64,000 nucleotides of DNA from positions 65,408,015-65,472,014 of the forward strand of contig NC_057823.1 of NCBI RefSeq assembly GCF_910594005.1, read 5' to 3'. The DNA is from Cervus elaphus. Taxonomy: Eukaryota > Chordata > Mammalia > Artiodactyla > Cervidae. Numbering within the stretch: the stretch's first letter is position 1; every line of letters begins with the position of its first letter. Of the stretch, positions 10,848-22,289 are shown piece after piece. The position numbers were made by a program, and so were the translations under genes. Under the pieces are notes generated by a model, which did not search any database, was not told the DNA's origin, and was given only the letters and a program-made list of their open reading frames with translations.

Positions 10848-12827
10848 TGACCTTTTCCAGTCCTGTGGCCACTGCTGAGTTTTCCAAATTTGCTGGCATA
10901 TTGAGTGCAGCACTTTTACAGCATCATCTTTCAGGATTTGAAATAGTTCAACTGGAATTCCATCACATCCACTAGCTTTGTTTATCGTGATGCTTTCTAA
11001 GGCCCACTTGACTTCAACATTCCAGGATGTCTGGCTCTAGGTGAGTGATCACACCATTGTGATTATCTGGGTCATGGAGATCTTTTTTGTATAGTTCTGT
11101 GTATTCTTGCCACCTCTTCCTAATATCTTCTGCTTCTGTTGGGTCCATACCACTTCTGTCCTTTATTGAGCCAATCTTTGCATGAAATGTTCCCTTGGTA
11201 TCTCTAATTTTCTTTAAGAGATCTTTATTCTTTCCCATTCTGTTGTTTTCCTCTATTTCTTTGCATTGATCACTGAGGAAGGCTTTCTTATCTCTCCTTG
11301 CTATTCTTTGAAACTCTGCATTCAAATGGGAACATCTTTCCTTTTCTCCTTTGCTTTTCACTTCTCTTCGTTTCACAGCTATTTGTAAGGCCTCCTCAGA
11401 CAACCATTTTGCCTTCTTGCATTTCTTTTCCATGGGGATGGTCTTGATCCCTGTCTCCTGGAAAACTCAGCAGTGGCCACAGGACTGGAAAAGGTCAGTT
11501 TTCATTCCAATCCCTAAGAAAGGCAATCCCAAAGAATGCTCAAACTACCACACAATTGCACTCATCTCACACGCTAGTAAGGTAATGCTCAAAAGTCCCC
11601 AAGGCAGGCTTCAGTAATACGTGAACCAAGAACTTTCAGATGTTCAAGATGGTTTTAGAAAAGGCAGAGGAACCAGAGATCAAATTGCCAATATTTGCTG
11701 GATCATCAAAAAAGCAAGAGAGTTCCAGAAAAACATCTATTTCTGCTTTATTGACTACACCAAAGCCTTCGACTGTGTGGATCACAATATACTGTGGAAA
11801 ATTCTGAAGGAGATGGGAATACCAGACCACCTGACCTGCCTCTTGAGAAACCTGTATGCGGGTCAGGAAGCAGCAGTTAGAACGGGATATGGAACAACAG
11901 ACTGGTTCCAAATAGAAAAAGGAGTACTTCAAGGCTGTATATTGTCACCCTGCTTATTTAACTTATATGCAGAGTACATCATGAGAAACGCTGGGCTGGA
12001 AGAAGCTCAAGCTGGAATCAAGATTGCCGGGAGAAATATCAATAACCTCAGATATGCAGATGACACCACCCTTATGGCAGAAAGTGAAGAAGAACTAAAG
12101 AGCCTCTTGATGAAAGTGAAAGAGGAGAGTGAAAAAGTTGGCTTAAAGCTTAACATTCAGAAAACTAAGATCATGGCATCTGGTCCCATCACTTCATGGG
12201 AAATAGATAGGGAGACAGTGGAAACAGTGTCAGACTTTATTTCTGGGGGCTCCAAAATCACTGCAAATGGTGACTGCAGCCATGAAATTAAAAGACGCTT
12301 ACTCCTTGGAAAGAAAGCTATGACCAACCTAGACAGCATATTAAAAATGATAGACATTACTTTGCCAGAAAAGGTCTATCTGGTCAAGGCTATGGTTTTT
12401 CCAGTGGTCATGTATGGATGTGAGAGTCGGACTGTGAAGAAAGCTGAGCACCGAAAAATTGATGCTTTTGAACTATGGTGTTGGAGAAGACTCTTGATAG
12501 TCCCTTGAACTGCAAGGAGATCCAACCAGTCCATCCTGAAGAAGATAAATCCTGGGTGTTCATTGGAAGGACTGATCCTGAAGCTGAAACTCCAATACTT
12601 TGGCCACCTCCTACGAAGAGTTGACTTGTTGGAAAAGACCCTGATGCTGGGAGGGATTGGGGGCAGGAGGAGAAGGGGACGATAGAGGATGAGATGGCTG
12701 GATGGCATCACAGACTCGATGGGCATGAGTTTGAGTAAACTCTGGGAGTTTGTGATGGACAGGGAAGCCTGATGTGCTGCGATTCATGGGGTCGCAAAGA
12801 GTCGGAAACGACTGAGAGACTGAACTG
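10848..12827 (+). mobile_element. BovB LINE with 5' inversion (twin-primed insertion)
   Basis: One insertion in two oppositely oriented parts. Bases 10848-11460 are BovB in reverse (the region between endonuclease and reverse transcriptase), and 11459-12827 are BovB in forward orientation from the next upstream RT text to the 3' end. The two parts share 39 bp of BovB sequence (10848-10886 reversed equals 11459-11497), with a 2-bp microhomology at the junction. A perfect 12-bp duplication AACATGTGCAAC lies at 10836-10847 and 12828-12839, showing that both parts arrived together. This is the structure twin priming produces. Confidence 0.93.
11621..12508 (+). pseudogene. BovB reverse transcriptase domain, truncated
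   Basis: A 295-codon frame carrying the RT core of BovB. Motif A (IDYTKAFDCV, residues 44-53, with aspartates 45 and 51), motif B (QGCILSP, 104-110) and motif C (YADD, 145-148) are all intact. The frame stops at TGA where other BovB copies have a tryptophan codon, so the cysteine/basic C-terminus is lost. Upstream text is in the inverted arm, so no full ORF exists. Known role of the family: target-primed reverse transcription of RTE LINEs and of SINEs with a BovB-like tail. This copy is not expected to be expressed or active. Confidence 0.9.
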
Positions 12828-12925
12828 AACATGTGCAACATACTTGACATTTTCAATAAATTTTCAGGTCAATTTTCAATCAAGGATGACTACATCATCA
12901 TTAATAATTACCTAAGGTCGCTCAG

Positions 12926-13070
12926 CGATAAAGAATCTAGGTCAGGAAGATCCCCTAGTGGAGGAAATGGCAACCCACACCAGTATTCTTGCCTGGAAAA
13001 TCCCATGACAGAGGAGCCTGGTGGGCTAAAATTCCTGGAGTCACAGTCAGACACAACTGACACTTAATCA
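12926..13070 (+). repeat. Bov-tA SINE, degraded
   Basis: Part of the tRNA head (TCAGGAAGATCCCCTAGTGG) and the Bov-A body (GGCAACCCACACCAGTATTC, GAGGAGCCTGGTGGGCT) remain. The start is eroded. Confidence 0.8.
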
Positions 13071-13129
13071 ACAACAGCACTCAACACCCTGTGTCAGCTA
13101 CTATCACTTTAATAAATGTCATAAATATC

Positions 13130-13265
13130 ATGTCTCTTCTTGATTCTTTTCCCACTAAATTGTGAGTTCAATAAAAGATTGGCTATGCTTCTTCCTAACT
13201 CATAGCACTGAGCCCCAAACCTTGACAAAGTAAGTGTTCAAGTGATCAGTGAAATCTACTAAGAT
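13130..13265 (+). repeat. L2 LINE 3' end, possible
   Basis: Resembles the L2 3' terminus (CACTAAATTGTGAGTTC, CATAGCACTGAGCCCC, GTAAGTGTTCAAGTG). Strongly diverged. Confidence 0.4.
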
Positions 13266-13905
13266 GGTGATGAAATCAATTAATTAAAACATTATGAAGT
13301 GCAATTCTATACCTGACACCATGCTCAAAGCACAGCAGCTGACAGATTGGTGCTCATCTTCATAGATTTATAGTCTATTACAAGAAGATAATCCAATGAG
13401 TCTTTGCAACTGTGAGAAATGTCATGAAGGGGAAAGCAGAGGAGGCAGCCACGTGGACATACAACAGAAGGATGAAACTTTATCTAAAGGGGCAAAGATT
13501 CACTGTCTTCCGCAGCTTTGGCAGGTTTTCAGTGGGTGGTTTCGGTTTCTTTGTGAGATATGTCTAGTGTTTGCTCTTCTGTTTAAGGTTGTTCCCTTCA
13601 AACATCAGGTCTCCAAATACCCCTCAGACTTCACAAACTTAATAAACTTTGTTGTTCCCTAGATGATTAAATTTCCTCAGAGCAAGGGAACAGTAAAATG
13701 TGCAAGCAAATGCAAGCATCATTTAACTTGCTTTTGTTTAGAATTTAAGTCCATTATCCTGCCAGATCAGAGGAGAAAAAAAAAAGGAAAATTTAACATA
13801 AAAAAGGAACACTGACCAAAGAGTAGATGCTGCAGGAGTGGGGAAAAAATACAGAAAAGAAAAATAGGCATAGAGAAATGAACAAAACAAAGTGGAAATC
13901 CTGAT
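13266..13905. other. Unassigned sequence, no gene seen
   Basis: About 640 bp. The open frame at 13396-13662 is AT-rich with no recognisable domain, and I do not support it as a gene. Confidence 0.4.
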
Positions 13906-14118
13906 GGGCTTCCCTGGTGGCTCAGATGGTAAAGTGATTGCCTGCAATGCAGGAGACCTGGGTTCGATCCCTGGGTTGGGAAGATCCCTTGGAGAAGGAA
14001 ATGGCAACCCATTCCAGCACTCTTGCCTGGAAAATTCCATGGATGGAGGAGCCTTGTAGGCTACAGTCCATGGGGTTGCCAAGAGTCGGACATGGCTGAG
14101 CGACTTCACTTTCATTTT
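13906..14118 (+). repeat. Bov-tA SINE, near complete
   Basis: Complete head and body. The tRNA-derived part keeps a perfect B-box-like GGTTCGATCC at 13961-13970, then the Bov-A body and the GAGCGACTTCACTTTCA tail. The long antisense frame across it is the usual spurious SINE peptide. Confidence 0.95.
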
Positions 14119-14354
14119 AACATACTAGGACAGTCTCATGACAAGCAGTTTTCATTCTCAATCTCTATAAACAAGTTATAGAAACAAGTAATTATAAATT
14201 TTTGCCAAGGAATAGATTTCAGGTTTTGGAGTTTTCCCCCAACCAAAGATTATGAACTCACACAACAAGCCCATTCATCTAGGCTCTGTTCTGAGTGATG
14301 AGCACAGACAATAGGATTATGGGTTGAAAATACATGCTTTGCTGTAAACCAGAA

Positions 14355-14455
14355 TTGGCTTAGAATTCTGGTTGTTATACACAATGGCTGTGTGACTTGG
14401 ATAAAATAACTTCTAAGTGTCATATCTCCTCTGAAAAACTGGGGTAACCTCTAGC
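14355..14455 (+). repeat. MIR SINE
   Basis: Matches MIR core and 3' half: GGCTGTGTGACTTGGATAAA, ATATCTCCTCTGAAAAACTG, GGGGTAACCTCTAGCTCC. Confidence 0.55.
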
Positions 14456-15808
14456 TCCTAAGGCTGAACCCAAACCTGCAAGAAAAAAAAAGTCATAGAA
14501 ACCTATAGCACAGGTTAAATTTCTTGGCAATGATGCGAAACAGTTTTCTCTGAAATCCAAGCTCTGGAGAACACAGCAGACCTTCACTTCCCAGCGCCCA
14601 CAAGGCAGTGCCAGGTGAAGCAATTACCAGGTTGATTGCAGGGGCTGGAATATGCTGGAATGAGTCACTGATTAAGAGATTTATTTGGATTTTTGTTTGA
14701 GCTGTGTTTGATTAGCTTGTCCATGAAAGTGAGCAATTCCGTCTCCATGGACACATTCCACTGGACACAGAAGAGCTCTGTATCCCCAGCCGCAACTGCT
14801 GTTCAGGAAAGAGGCATGAGCTGGTATCATTAGCACATGTTCATTTGTTTTAATGGGGCATTAAGACTGATTTATACGGTGGCATTCGAGGTGAAAACTC
14901 ATTCCAGAATGACACCTGTATAGGAACACTTAACATTAGCTTGCCAATGGGCCTTCCAAAAGGATGGAGACCAGTGTTCCCGATTCAGGGAATTTCCATT
15001 CACTTAGCCATCAGGAGGACTGGTCAGAAACAAATGAACCAACCAACGAAAAACAGGAGCAGCAGCCCGCAAAGAATCCTTTTGTGAGTTTCTTTTTGGA
15101 AACCAAGCTCATGTTAGTGCTGCAGAATTCCAAGGTCAGCAGAGAGCAAAGTTAATATTCATTTGCTCAAATTTCTGTGACTATCCCAAAGGTGACTGTA
15201 ATTCCTTCTACTAGAAATGTTTCTCTTTCATTGGTAACACTAAAACTTTGAGGTACTGATATAATCATCATTGATTTTGCTATCATTCGTCATGACGGCC
15301 TTAAGAGAGCTCAGTTCCCTATTTCTTTACAATAGCAAAGTCAAGAAAAACAACACTGCAAATTATCATTCTTTTTATACAGTTTGCTCCTCAACATTAG
15401 TTCCTCTTCCAGGTCCTGTTTGCTGTTCTACCTCCAGTTCCCTAATGACTGTCCCTTTATCCTCATCATTAATTGCTGGTGGTTCTGTTGGCAAAGAGAA
15501 ATGGAGGGGAACATTATAAAAGTCATTCCAGCTAATATCAGGCTCATTCAATTGAAAATATGGAGAAAAATAACTTCCTACAGAGGACTTTGAAACAATC
15601 AGGAGGAAGAACTTTTTCAATGCCTGTACTGGTGTTGATGTGAAGAGAGGTAAATATTTAGTGACTTAATACTTAGTGACTTATTTGTATGTTATTCCTT
15701 TAAAATCTCTAACTTGTTTGTTAACCTTAAGCTATGAAAATAAGATCTGAGTTTCAATATTCACCAATGAATCCCCAGTTTTGTTTTTCCATCAGTATTT
15801 GTCACGTA
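14456..15808. other. Unique sequence, possible regulatory segment
   Basis: About 1.35 kb in which I recognise no repeat. Between 14640 and 14910 it holds a composite GGAATGAGTCA (14657-14667: a TEAD-type GGAATG overlapping an AP-1 TGAGTCA), GGAAT at 14647-14651, and reverse TEAD-type CATTCC at 14754-14759 and 14900-14905. No coding frame is supported. Enhancer function is inference only. Confidence 0.35.
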
Positions 15809-16020
15809 GGGTTTCCCAGGTGGCTCAGTAGTAAAGCATTTGTCTACCAATGCAGGAGATGTGAGTTGAATCCCTGGGTTAGGAAGATCCCCTGGAGTAG
15901 GAAATGGCAACCCACTCAAGTATTCTTGCCTGGAGAATTCCATGGACAGAGGAGCCTGGCGGGCTACAGTCCATGGGGTCACAAAAGAGCTAGACTTGAC
16001 CTAGTGCCTAAAAAAAAAAG
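15809..16020 (+). repeat. Bov-tA SINE
   Basis: Head (GGGTTTCCCAGGTGGCTCAG), body (GGCAACCCACTCAAGTATTC) and a short A-rich tail ending near 16020. Confidence 0.93.
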
Positions 16021-17805
16021 AAAAGTAAACCTCACATAAGGTGATTGATAAGTCCACCAAAGTAATAAATGAGAAGGGAGCGTAGTTTGCCAGGACTATT
16101 CTTATCTGTTCACTGTCAACCCTCCTTGTTAGGAGAGTAAAATTAACAGGCAAGTATGTTCCTATCTGTCTTTATTAAGACCTTCCTAGGCTCATGGGAT
16201 GAATACCTAGCCTTGCAAGTGCATATCTAGACCTTGATGCAAGGATCCATCCACTACACAAACCAACAATATTCATAATAACACACAGTTTTCAAAAAGC
16301 AATTTTAGAATTTAAGAGCTGGAAAAGGAAGAGAGTGCTTAAAATAACAGTACTACTGAAGTCTCTACTTGCATTCTGACCCAACAGGATAAAAATTTTA
16401 TTTTCAGCCCAGGTATGAAATTCAAACTAAATATTAAAAAAAATATGTATTTACAAAGGAATTCACATTTCAGTACAAGATTTTCTCCAGATTACTATTT
16501 ATTATCAAGGCAAGAATATTTCAAGAAGTGGGACATGTTTCCTAAGTGAAACCACCTTGAGCTTGTTTGAAACTCCAGGGATGTACCAGTGTTTGTATTA
16601 CCAGCACCTCATCCTTCCAAAAATAAATGCAATCAGGCCTCCAGATACTTCTAAACATATTGCACTTTTACTTTCCACCTGAACACAAAACATCTCCCAG
16701 GTGTTTGTGATCTTTATATTTTAAAAATAAGGTTTAAGGTTAAGGTGTATATCCATCCATCTCGCACATCTGATTTCACATCTTGTTAGTCTGAACTGAA
16801 TCCATTTATTTTATCTTTCAGTCTAACACCATCAGTAATTTCACATGAGAATCAACTCTAATATGTTCATATCTCATCAAGGAAGATAATGGTCCTGCCA
16901 AAAAGATCTATTTCTTTAGGTGTGCTTCTGCAGTGAAGGAGAGCTTTGCACTTGCAAAGCAAGAGGCTAGAAAGATGTTTGATTTTCATAGCTGTAACTG
17001 ATCCTGTCATATTCTCAGGAACAATAGCTGTCAATCAGGAGAACATTAGATTTAAATTATTTATTTTTTATCACTTCCTATGGCTTCCCTTTATGCCAAG
17101 CATCTAGGCTGATGAATTTATTATACTATAGCAGGTGGTTTCACCCATGCTGCAGAAAGAAAACAATTCAAGTAAGTAATCCCAGGGAACAAACTGTTCT
17201 ATCATGAAACTTACATCTTCCAACCATCATTTTAAGCACTAAAGTCCTTTGAACTGTCAAAACAATGGGGCAGTATTCATGATTTCTCTCCTATTTATAG
17301 AAAATGTGTCATTTCATTATTTCTAAGAAAGAAACTGTGCATATCCAAGTAGGTTGAGGCAAAAAGGAAGATTTTCAGTAAGAGGCAGGCAACTGGCCAT
17401 ATCTAAATAGTGTGTTGGGGGGAGGGTTGCGGTAATAAAACCTAATTTCTCATTCTATCAACAGGACTGATGTCCAGATTCAAGTATCAGGTAGATTTTG
17501 ATGAACTTTAGAACATGGGCTCCCAACACTACAGAGTCACAAGAGGGTAAAGCTATCATTGAAAAAAAAAAAATTAGGGAAAGGTAAAAATCATGGATCC
17601 CCTACAGGTATAAAAGTTAACATGTGTTAAAGATTTTATTCAACTCATGAAGGAACCAGCAGATGTTATAACCTATATCAGGGAAAAGTCACAGATGCAT
17701 ACACTTATATGAAGTAATCTTGAAATAAACTACAAAGTGGAGTTTTGTTTTGTACAACTAATTTTTGTTTGTCTGTCCCTCACAGAAGCAACAGGAATTG
17801 AAGTT
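16021..17805. other. Unassigned sequence, 1.8 kb, no gene seen
   Basis: AT-rich, with no young repeat recognised. Short A-runs are present near 16434 and 17562. No supported coding or RNA feature. Confidence 0.45.
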
Positions 17806-17818
17806 AACTGAAACTCTT

Positions 17819-18545
17819 ATGCCAGAAAGTTAAGAAGAACTAAACAGTCTCTTGATTAAAGTGAAAGAAAAGAGTGAAAAAATTGGCTTCAAGCTCAAGA
17901 AAACAAAGATCATGGCATCCAGTCCCATCACTTCATGGCAAATAGATGGAGAAACAGTGGAAGACTTTATTTTTTTGACTCCAAAATCATTGCAGATTGT
18001 GACTGAAGCCATGAAATTAAAAGACACTTGCTCCTTGGAAGAAAAGCTATGATCAACCTAGACAGCATATTAAAAAGCAGAGACATTACTTTGCCAACAA
18101 AGGTCCGTCTAGTCAAGGCTATGGTTTTTCCAGTAGTCATGTGTGGATGTGAGAGTTGGACTATAAAAAAAAGCTGAGCACTGAAGAATTGATGCTTTTG
18201 AAATGTGGTGTTGAAGAAGACTTGAGAATCTCTTGGACTGCAAGGAGATTCAACCTGTCCTTCCTAAAGGAAATCAGTCCTGAATATTCATTGGAAGGAC
18301 TGATGTTGAAGCTGAAACTCCAGTACTTTGGCCACCTGATGCGAAGAGCTGACTCATTGGAAAAGACCCTGATGTTGGGAAAGATTGAAGGCAGGAGGAG
18401 AAGGGGATGACAGAGGATAAGATGGTTGGATGGCGTCACCGACTCGATGGACAAGAGTTTGAGGAAACTCTGGGAGTTAGTGATGGACAGGGAGGCCTGG
18501 TGTGCTGCAGTCCATGGGGCCAGAGAGTCAGATGTGACAGAACTG
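17819..18545 (+). mobile_element. BovB LINE, 5'-truncated, with target duplication
   Basis: Runs from the region just after the RT core to the 3' terminus. The sequence AACTGAAACTCTT flanks it at 17806-17818 and 18546-18558. The last 8 bp (AAACTCTT) are certainly target-derived, and the first part could be shared with the BovB terminal repeat. Frame broken by stops and small indels. Confidence 0.94.
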
Positions 18546-18558
18546 AACTGAAACTCTT

Positions 18559-18955
18559 CCAGACCAGACAGAATCCACATGCCTACAAGATATCTGCCAT
18601 TTACAGAATTTTAAAATAGTTCCCATAGAATCAGAATATAAGAGAAGGCAGAAGGGTACCCTGTAAGTAATGTCTTCTTTCCCACAGAAGCACAAAGTGT
18701 TAACTAGGAAAAGGGAATAAACATAACAGGCTGCAAACATCCTCTCTGGGTAAAACAGGAAGCCTACCCAACTCATATTAACTACTTGCCTTGCATCTTG
18801 ACTAGCTGTAGCCTCTGTTCCACATACACTTCAGTATTCCTCCTCAAACTAGCATGTGGCATTTTTCTACTTGTGCTGAAATAGACAAAGACAGGGAACA
18901 GACTCTCCATACACAAAACCCAGTGAAGCTGTTCAAAAAAGGCCTCCCCAAGATG
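18559..18955. other. Unassigned sequence
   Basis: About 400 bp of non-repetitive sequence with no supported feature. Confidence 0.4.
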
Positions 18956-18957
18956 TA

Positions 18958-19037
18958 CTGGGTTGACCAAAAAGTTTATTTGGGTTTTTCCATAAGATGT
19001 TACAGAAAAACCCAAATGAACTTTTTGGTAATCCCAA
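18958..19037 (+). mobile_element. 80-bp mariner MITE (palindromic)
   Basis: Terminal text CTGGGTTGACCAAAAAG pairs with the reverse text at the right end. TA dinucleotides at 18956-18957 and 19038-19039 are the expected Tc1/mariner target duplication. Arms 18967-18990 and 19005-19028 are complementary over 24 bases with one mismatch, leaving a 14-nt loop. No coding capacity. The second copy at 43677-43756 is also exactly 80 bp. Confidence 0.9.
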
Positions 19038-19039
19038 TA

Positions 19040-19271
19040 CTACTCTGGCATGTGAATTTTTTTGAACTAATGGCAAGGGAGACCATGTGGGCTCCAGACA
19101 AACCGTGGCCCCTTCTTCAACCATTGAGAGAAATTTAAATTGGGTTATCTTCCCCAGAAAAAGAGTTATGACCAAAGGTAAAATTTAGATGTTGGCCCAT
19201 CAGTATGGCACAACAAACTTCTCTTCTGCTGTGAATGGTGGTGACTTACTGAACTGTGTCAAACCCACAGA
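19040..19271. other. Unassigned sequence
   Basis: Short interval between two DNA transposon remnants; nothing supported. Confidence 0.4.
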
Positions 19272-19480
19272 TTTGAACTGTGTGGATCCATTTTTACAGG
19301 CATTCTTTCAATAGACACATACTACAGTACTGCATGATCTACAGTTATTCAAAAACTGTGTCCCAGGAATGGGGAACTACAAACATAGAGGAAAATCTGT
19401 AAAATGACATGCCAGTTTTCAACTGTTTGTTTGGGGATTGGTGCCCCAGTTCCCACATTTTGCAGGTTCAACTGTATATA
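19272..19480 (+). mobile_element. Tigger-like (TcMar) MITE remnant
   Basis: Recognisable text TTGAACTGTGTGGATCCA, TACTACAGTACTGCATGATC and the terminus GCAGGTTCAACTGTATATA correspond to Tigger/MER44-type elements. Old and diverged; the family name is from memory of related sequences. Confidence 0.6.
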
Positions 19481-20509
19481 CTTCATTTTACATTTCTGTA
19501 CCTGAATCTCTCATATTTTGGGGGATCCTCTCATGTAAGTGGGGTTCCCATGCATATGAAATTAAATTTGATTTTTTCCTATGAATCAGTCTCATGTCAA
19601 CTTAATTCTTTGACCAGACACAAGAACCTAAAAGGACAGAAGGGTTTTCTTCCTCTGCAACCCAGGATTCTAACATCTGTGCATGTATAGATGACATTTA
19701 AATACTCAACTATTTCATTAATCTATATGAAGTGCCTGTACCAACATCCTCTCTTCTGGGTTATGGAATCTTAATGTTATATGATGAAGATGGAGGCAGA
19801 GACCATACTCCATATCTCAGGAGACTTTATTAACATGAATAGAAGAAAACATCTAGTTGCCAAGGCTTAAACCAAAGGACATCCATGAGGAATGCATACA
19901 CAAGTCACTACCCAAAACACTTTTTTTAAAAAATTTCCTCCCAACTTCAATTTCCTTCCATCATCATCATAACCAATGTCTTATAATGATCAGAATAACA
20001 GCTATGGTTTTCCTTTTCTGGGCTATTAGTGACATCCCATGACTTAAAGAATCTTTAATTTAAACTTGAGAGTGGGAGATATTGCCAGCCACACTAGACC
20101 CTCCCAGTTTCTTGCCATATTCAAATCTGGCACTGTGCTTTAAAGACTCAAGTTATGAATATATTATACAGCAGGCAAAGGATGCTAGGTCTAAAGTGTA
20201 ACAGATGAAGGAAATTAGATTTTTATCAGGCAGCCATAAGAAGGCATGAATTGAGAAAATAAAAAAGAATTAGCCAAGTGTTCAAAAGCAATTTCCTAAG
20301 GAGACAAAGAGAACAATGAAAGACAATTAGTGAAAGAAAAGACTTTCAGTCTATTCCTGACCAGAGGAAATAAATTCTGTTCTAAAACTGGGCTTCTGTA
20401 TTAGTAATAGTAATATGAGGATTTAATAGTAACCAATCAAGCCCCAGATCAGTAGTTTTGAACTGGTAAAAGACCTTTTATTTTTTTTTTCATGTATGCT
20501 TCCATTTAA
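19481..20509. other. Unassigned sequence, 1 kb, no gene seen
   Basis: AT-rich sequence with no recognised repeat. The frames at 19409-19690 and 19857-20042 have no recognisable domain. Confidence 0.4.
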
Positions 20510-20825
20510 GGGCTTCCTTGATAACTCAGTTGGTAAAGAATTTGCCTGTAATACAGGAGATCCCAGTTTGATTCTTGGATTGGGAAGATCTGCTGGAGAA
20601 GGGATAGGCTACCCACTCCAGTATTCTTGGGCTTCCCTGGTGGCTCAGCTGATAAAGAATCTGCCTGCAATGTGGAAGACCTGGGTTCAATGCCTGGATT
20701 AGGAAGATCCCCTGGAGAAGAGAAAGGCTACTTAACTTCTGTATTCTGGCCTAGAGAATTCCATGGAGTGCATAAGCCATGGGGTTGCAAAGAGTCAGAC
20801 ACAACTGAGTGACCTTCACTTTCAC
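20510..20825 (+). repeat. Two Bov-tA units in tandem
   Basis: The first unit (20510-20628) has the tRNA head and stops inside the body at CCAGTATTCTT. A second complete unit starts at 20629 (GGGCTTCCCTGG) and runs to about 20825. This is either a SINE inserted into another at that point or a Bov-tA3-like dimer. Confidence 0.9.
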
Positions 20826-21433
20826 TTTTCAGTTTATTTTAGCAAAAATCAATTTCAAATCAGACAACACCAAACCACAAGTGGTTAGGAGTGCTCCACC
20901 AACAGAGGCTCAGCGAAGAACATTTACAGAGAAAAGGAAGAAGGAAAGAAAGTCATTGATGGTTATAGCCTAAACCCTACTTTGCTGTTGGTGATCAGTG
21001 GCCCATAGCTTTCAATTTCATAACCTTATTTCCAGCCTTATTTACAGCTTATTAGGCCTCCACCTCCTTAGTCTCATTGTCTCCTTGTTTTATTTAACAA
21101 ATTGGAGACAAACTGTCCCTATATCCTTGCCCCAATCACTTGTATATTTCTTAGCTCACATTCTGTACTTTGCCCTCTGATCATCAGCAAGTCTGTGAGA
21201 CGTGAGGGTAGGGAGACAAGAATTAGACATTGTAACTGTCTTGACAAAGGATTAATACAGTAATGCCACAGATTTATAAATAAAATAAGACTCTGGATGA
21301 TCCTATTCAAGTCTTACACATCTTCTAGAAATAACTTTGGAGAAAAATGGTAATTTGAAAAGATTGCTTGACTGGGAGCCATAAGACCAGGGCCAAACAT
21401 GCCTCTAATTCAGGTGAGAATTTGAGCAGAGAT
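20826..21433. other. Unassigned sequence
   Basis: About 600 bp with no recognised repeat or gene. Confidence 0.4.
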
Positions 21434-21441
21434 AGGCCAGT

Positions 21442-21689
21442 TTCCAGAGAAGGCAATGGAACCCCACTCCAGTACTCTTGCCTGGAAAATCCCATGGATG
21501 GAGGAGCCTGGTAGGCTGCAGTCCATGGGGTCGAGAAGAGTCGGACATGACTGAGCGACTTCACTTTCACTTTTCACTTCTATGCATTGGAGAAGGAAAT
21601 GGCAACCCACTCCAGTGTTCTTGCCTGGAGAATCCCAGAGGTGGGGTCGCACAGAGTAGGACATGACGAAGTGACTTAGCAGTAGCAGC
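21442..21689 (+). repeat. BOV-A2 SINE (Bov-A dimer)
   Basis: Two Bov-A monomers joined by the TTCACTTTTCACTTCTATGC linker, starting GAGAAGGCAATGG and ending in AGCAGTAGCAGC. The sequence AGGCCAGT at 21434-21441 and 21690-21697 is its target duplication. A small deletion removes text in the second monomer near 21640. Confidence 0.93.
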
Positions 21690-21697
21690 AGGCCAGT

Positions 21698-22289
21698 CTC
21701 AGTTGCCACAGTTTCTGAAACAAAGTAAGGTTTTGGAGAACGATGGAAAGGATGATGACTACATCAGTGTTCTAAAGACCCTCATGGTCATGCATCTGTG
21801 CCTGTGGGGCTGAGGGCCAGGATGAAGGGAAAGTCCTGGGGCAGAGTTATTGACCTCAAGCCCACTTCCACATGAGCAGAACAGTTGTTACTCTTGACAT
21901 GATCTGCAAACTTCTGCCTGATCTTCCTCCCAACAGCCACAATGCCTGTCCCTCTCCTCTTTATCTTCTGTTCTCTAGTCTCCCATGCTTCCTTCCACTT
22001 TCACCAGTGCTTATACCTACTTCAAGTCACTTTGCTGAATAGAACTCTGTGCTGAAAATTGAAACCAAGAAGGATCCTGGGCACAGAAGCCTTTCTCTGT
22101 CCCCCTTTCTTATTTGCAGGATAAAGATTTGAGCCTCCTACCAAAGAGAAGATTTAAACAGTTGCTAACCAGAGAAGTAAGGAAAAGGAGCAAAGAAGGA
22201 ATAATATTGCAGCTATTAAGACAGAATCCTGATTCCTCTTCAAGAGATATACAAAACAGCATTTTTTAGTTCTTCTGTAGGAAGCAAGG
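21698..22289. other. Unassigned sequence, possibly upstream LTR
   Basis: About 590 bp. The later part may belong to the LTR whose 3' end is at 22577, but I cannot place its start. Confidence 0.35.

Noticed and set aside
13961..13970. Perfect Pol III B-box-like GGTTCGATCC, possible tRNA gene
   Set aside because: It sits in the tRNA-derived head of a Bov-tA SINE. There is no cloverleaf or acceptor stem, so it is not a tRNA gene.
13738..14115. 125-codon minus-strand frame resembling a secreted or proline-rich protein
   Set aside because: It is the well-known spurious translation of a Bov-tA SINE. The same peptide phrases appear at 2972-3229, 15761-15982, 21325-21570, 29472-29702 and 45408-45644, all inside SINEs.
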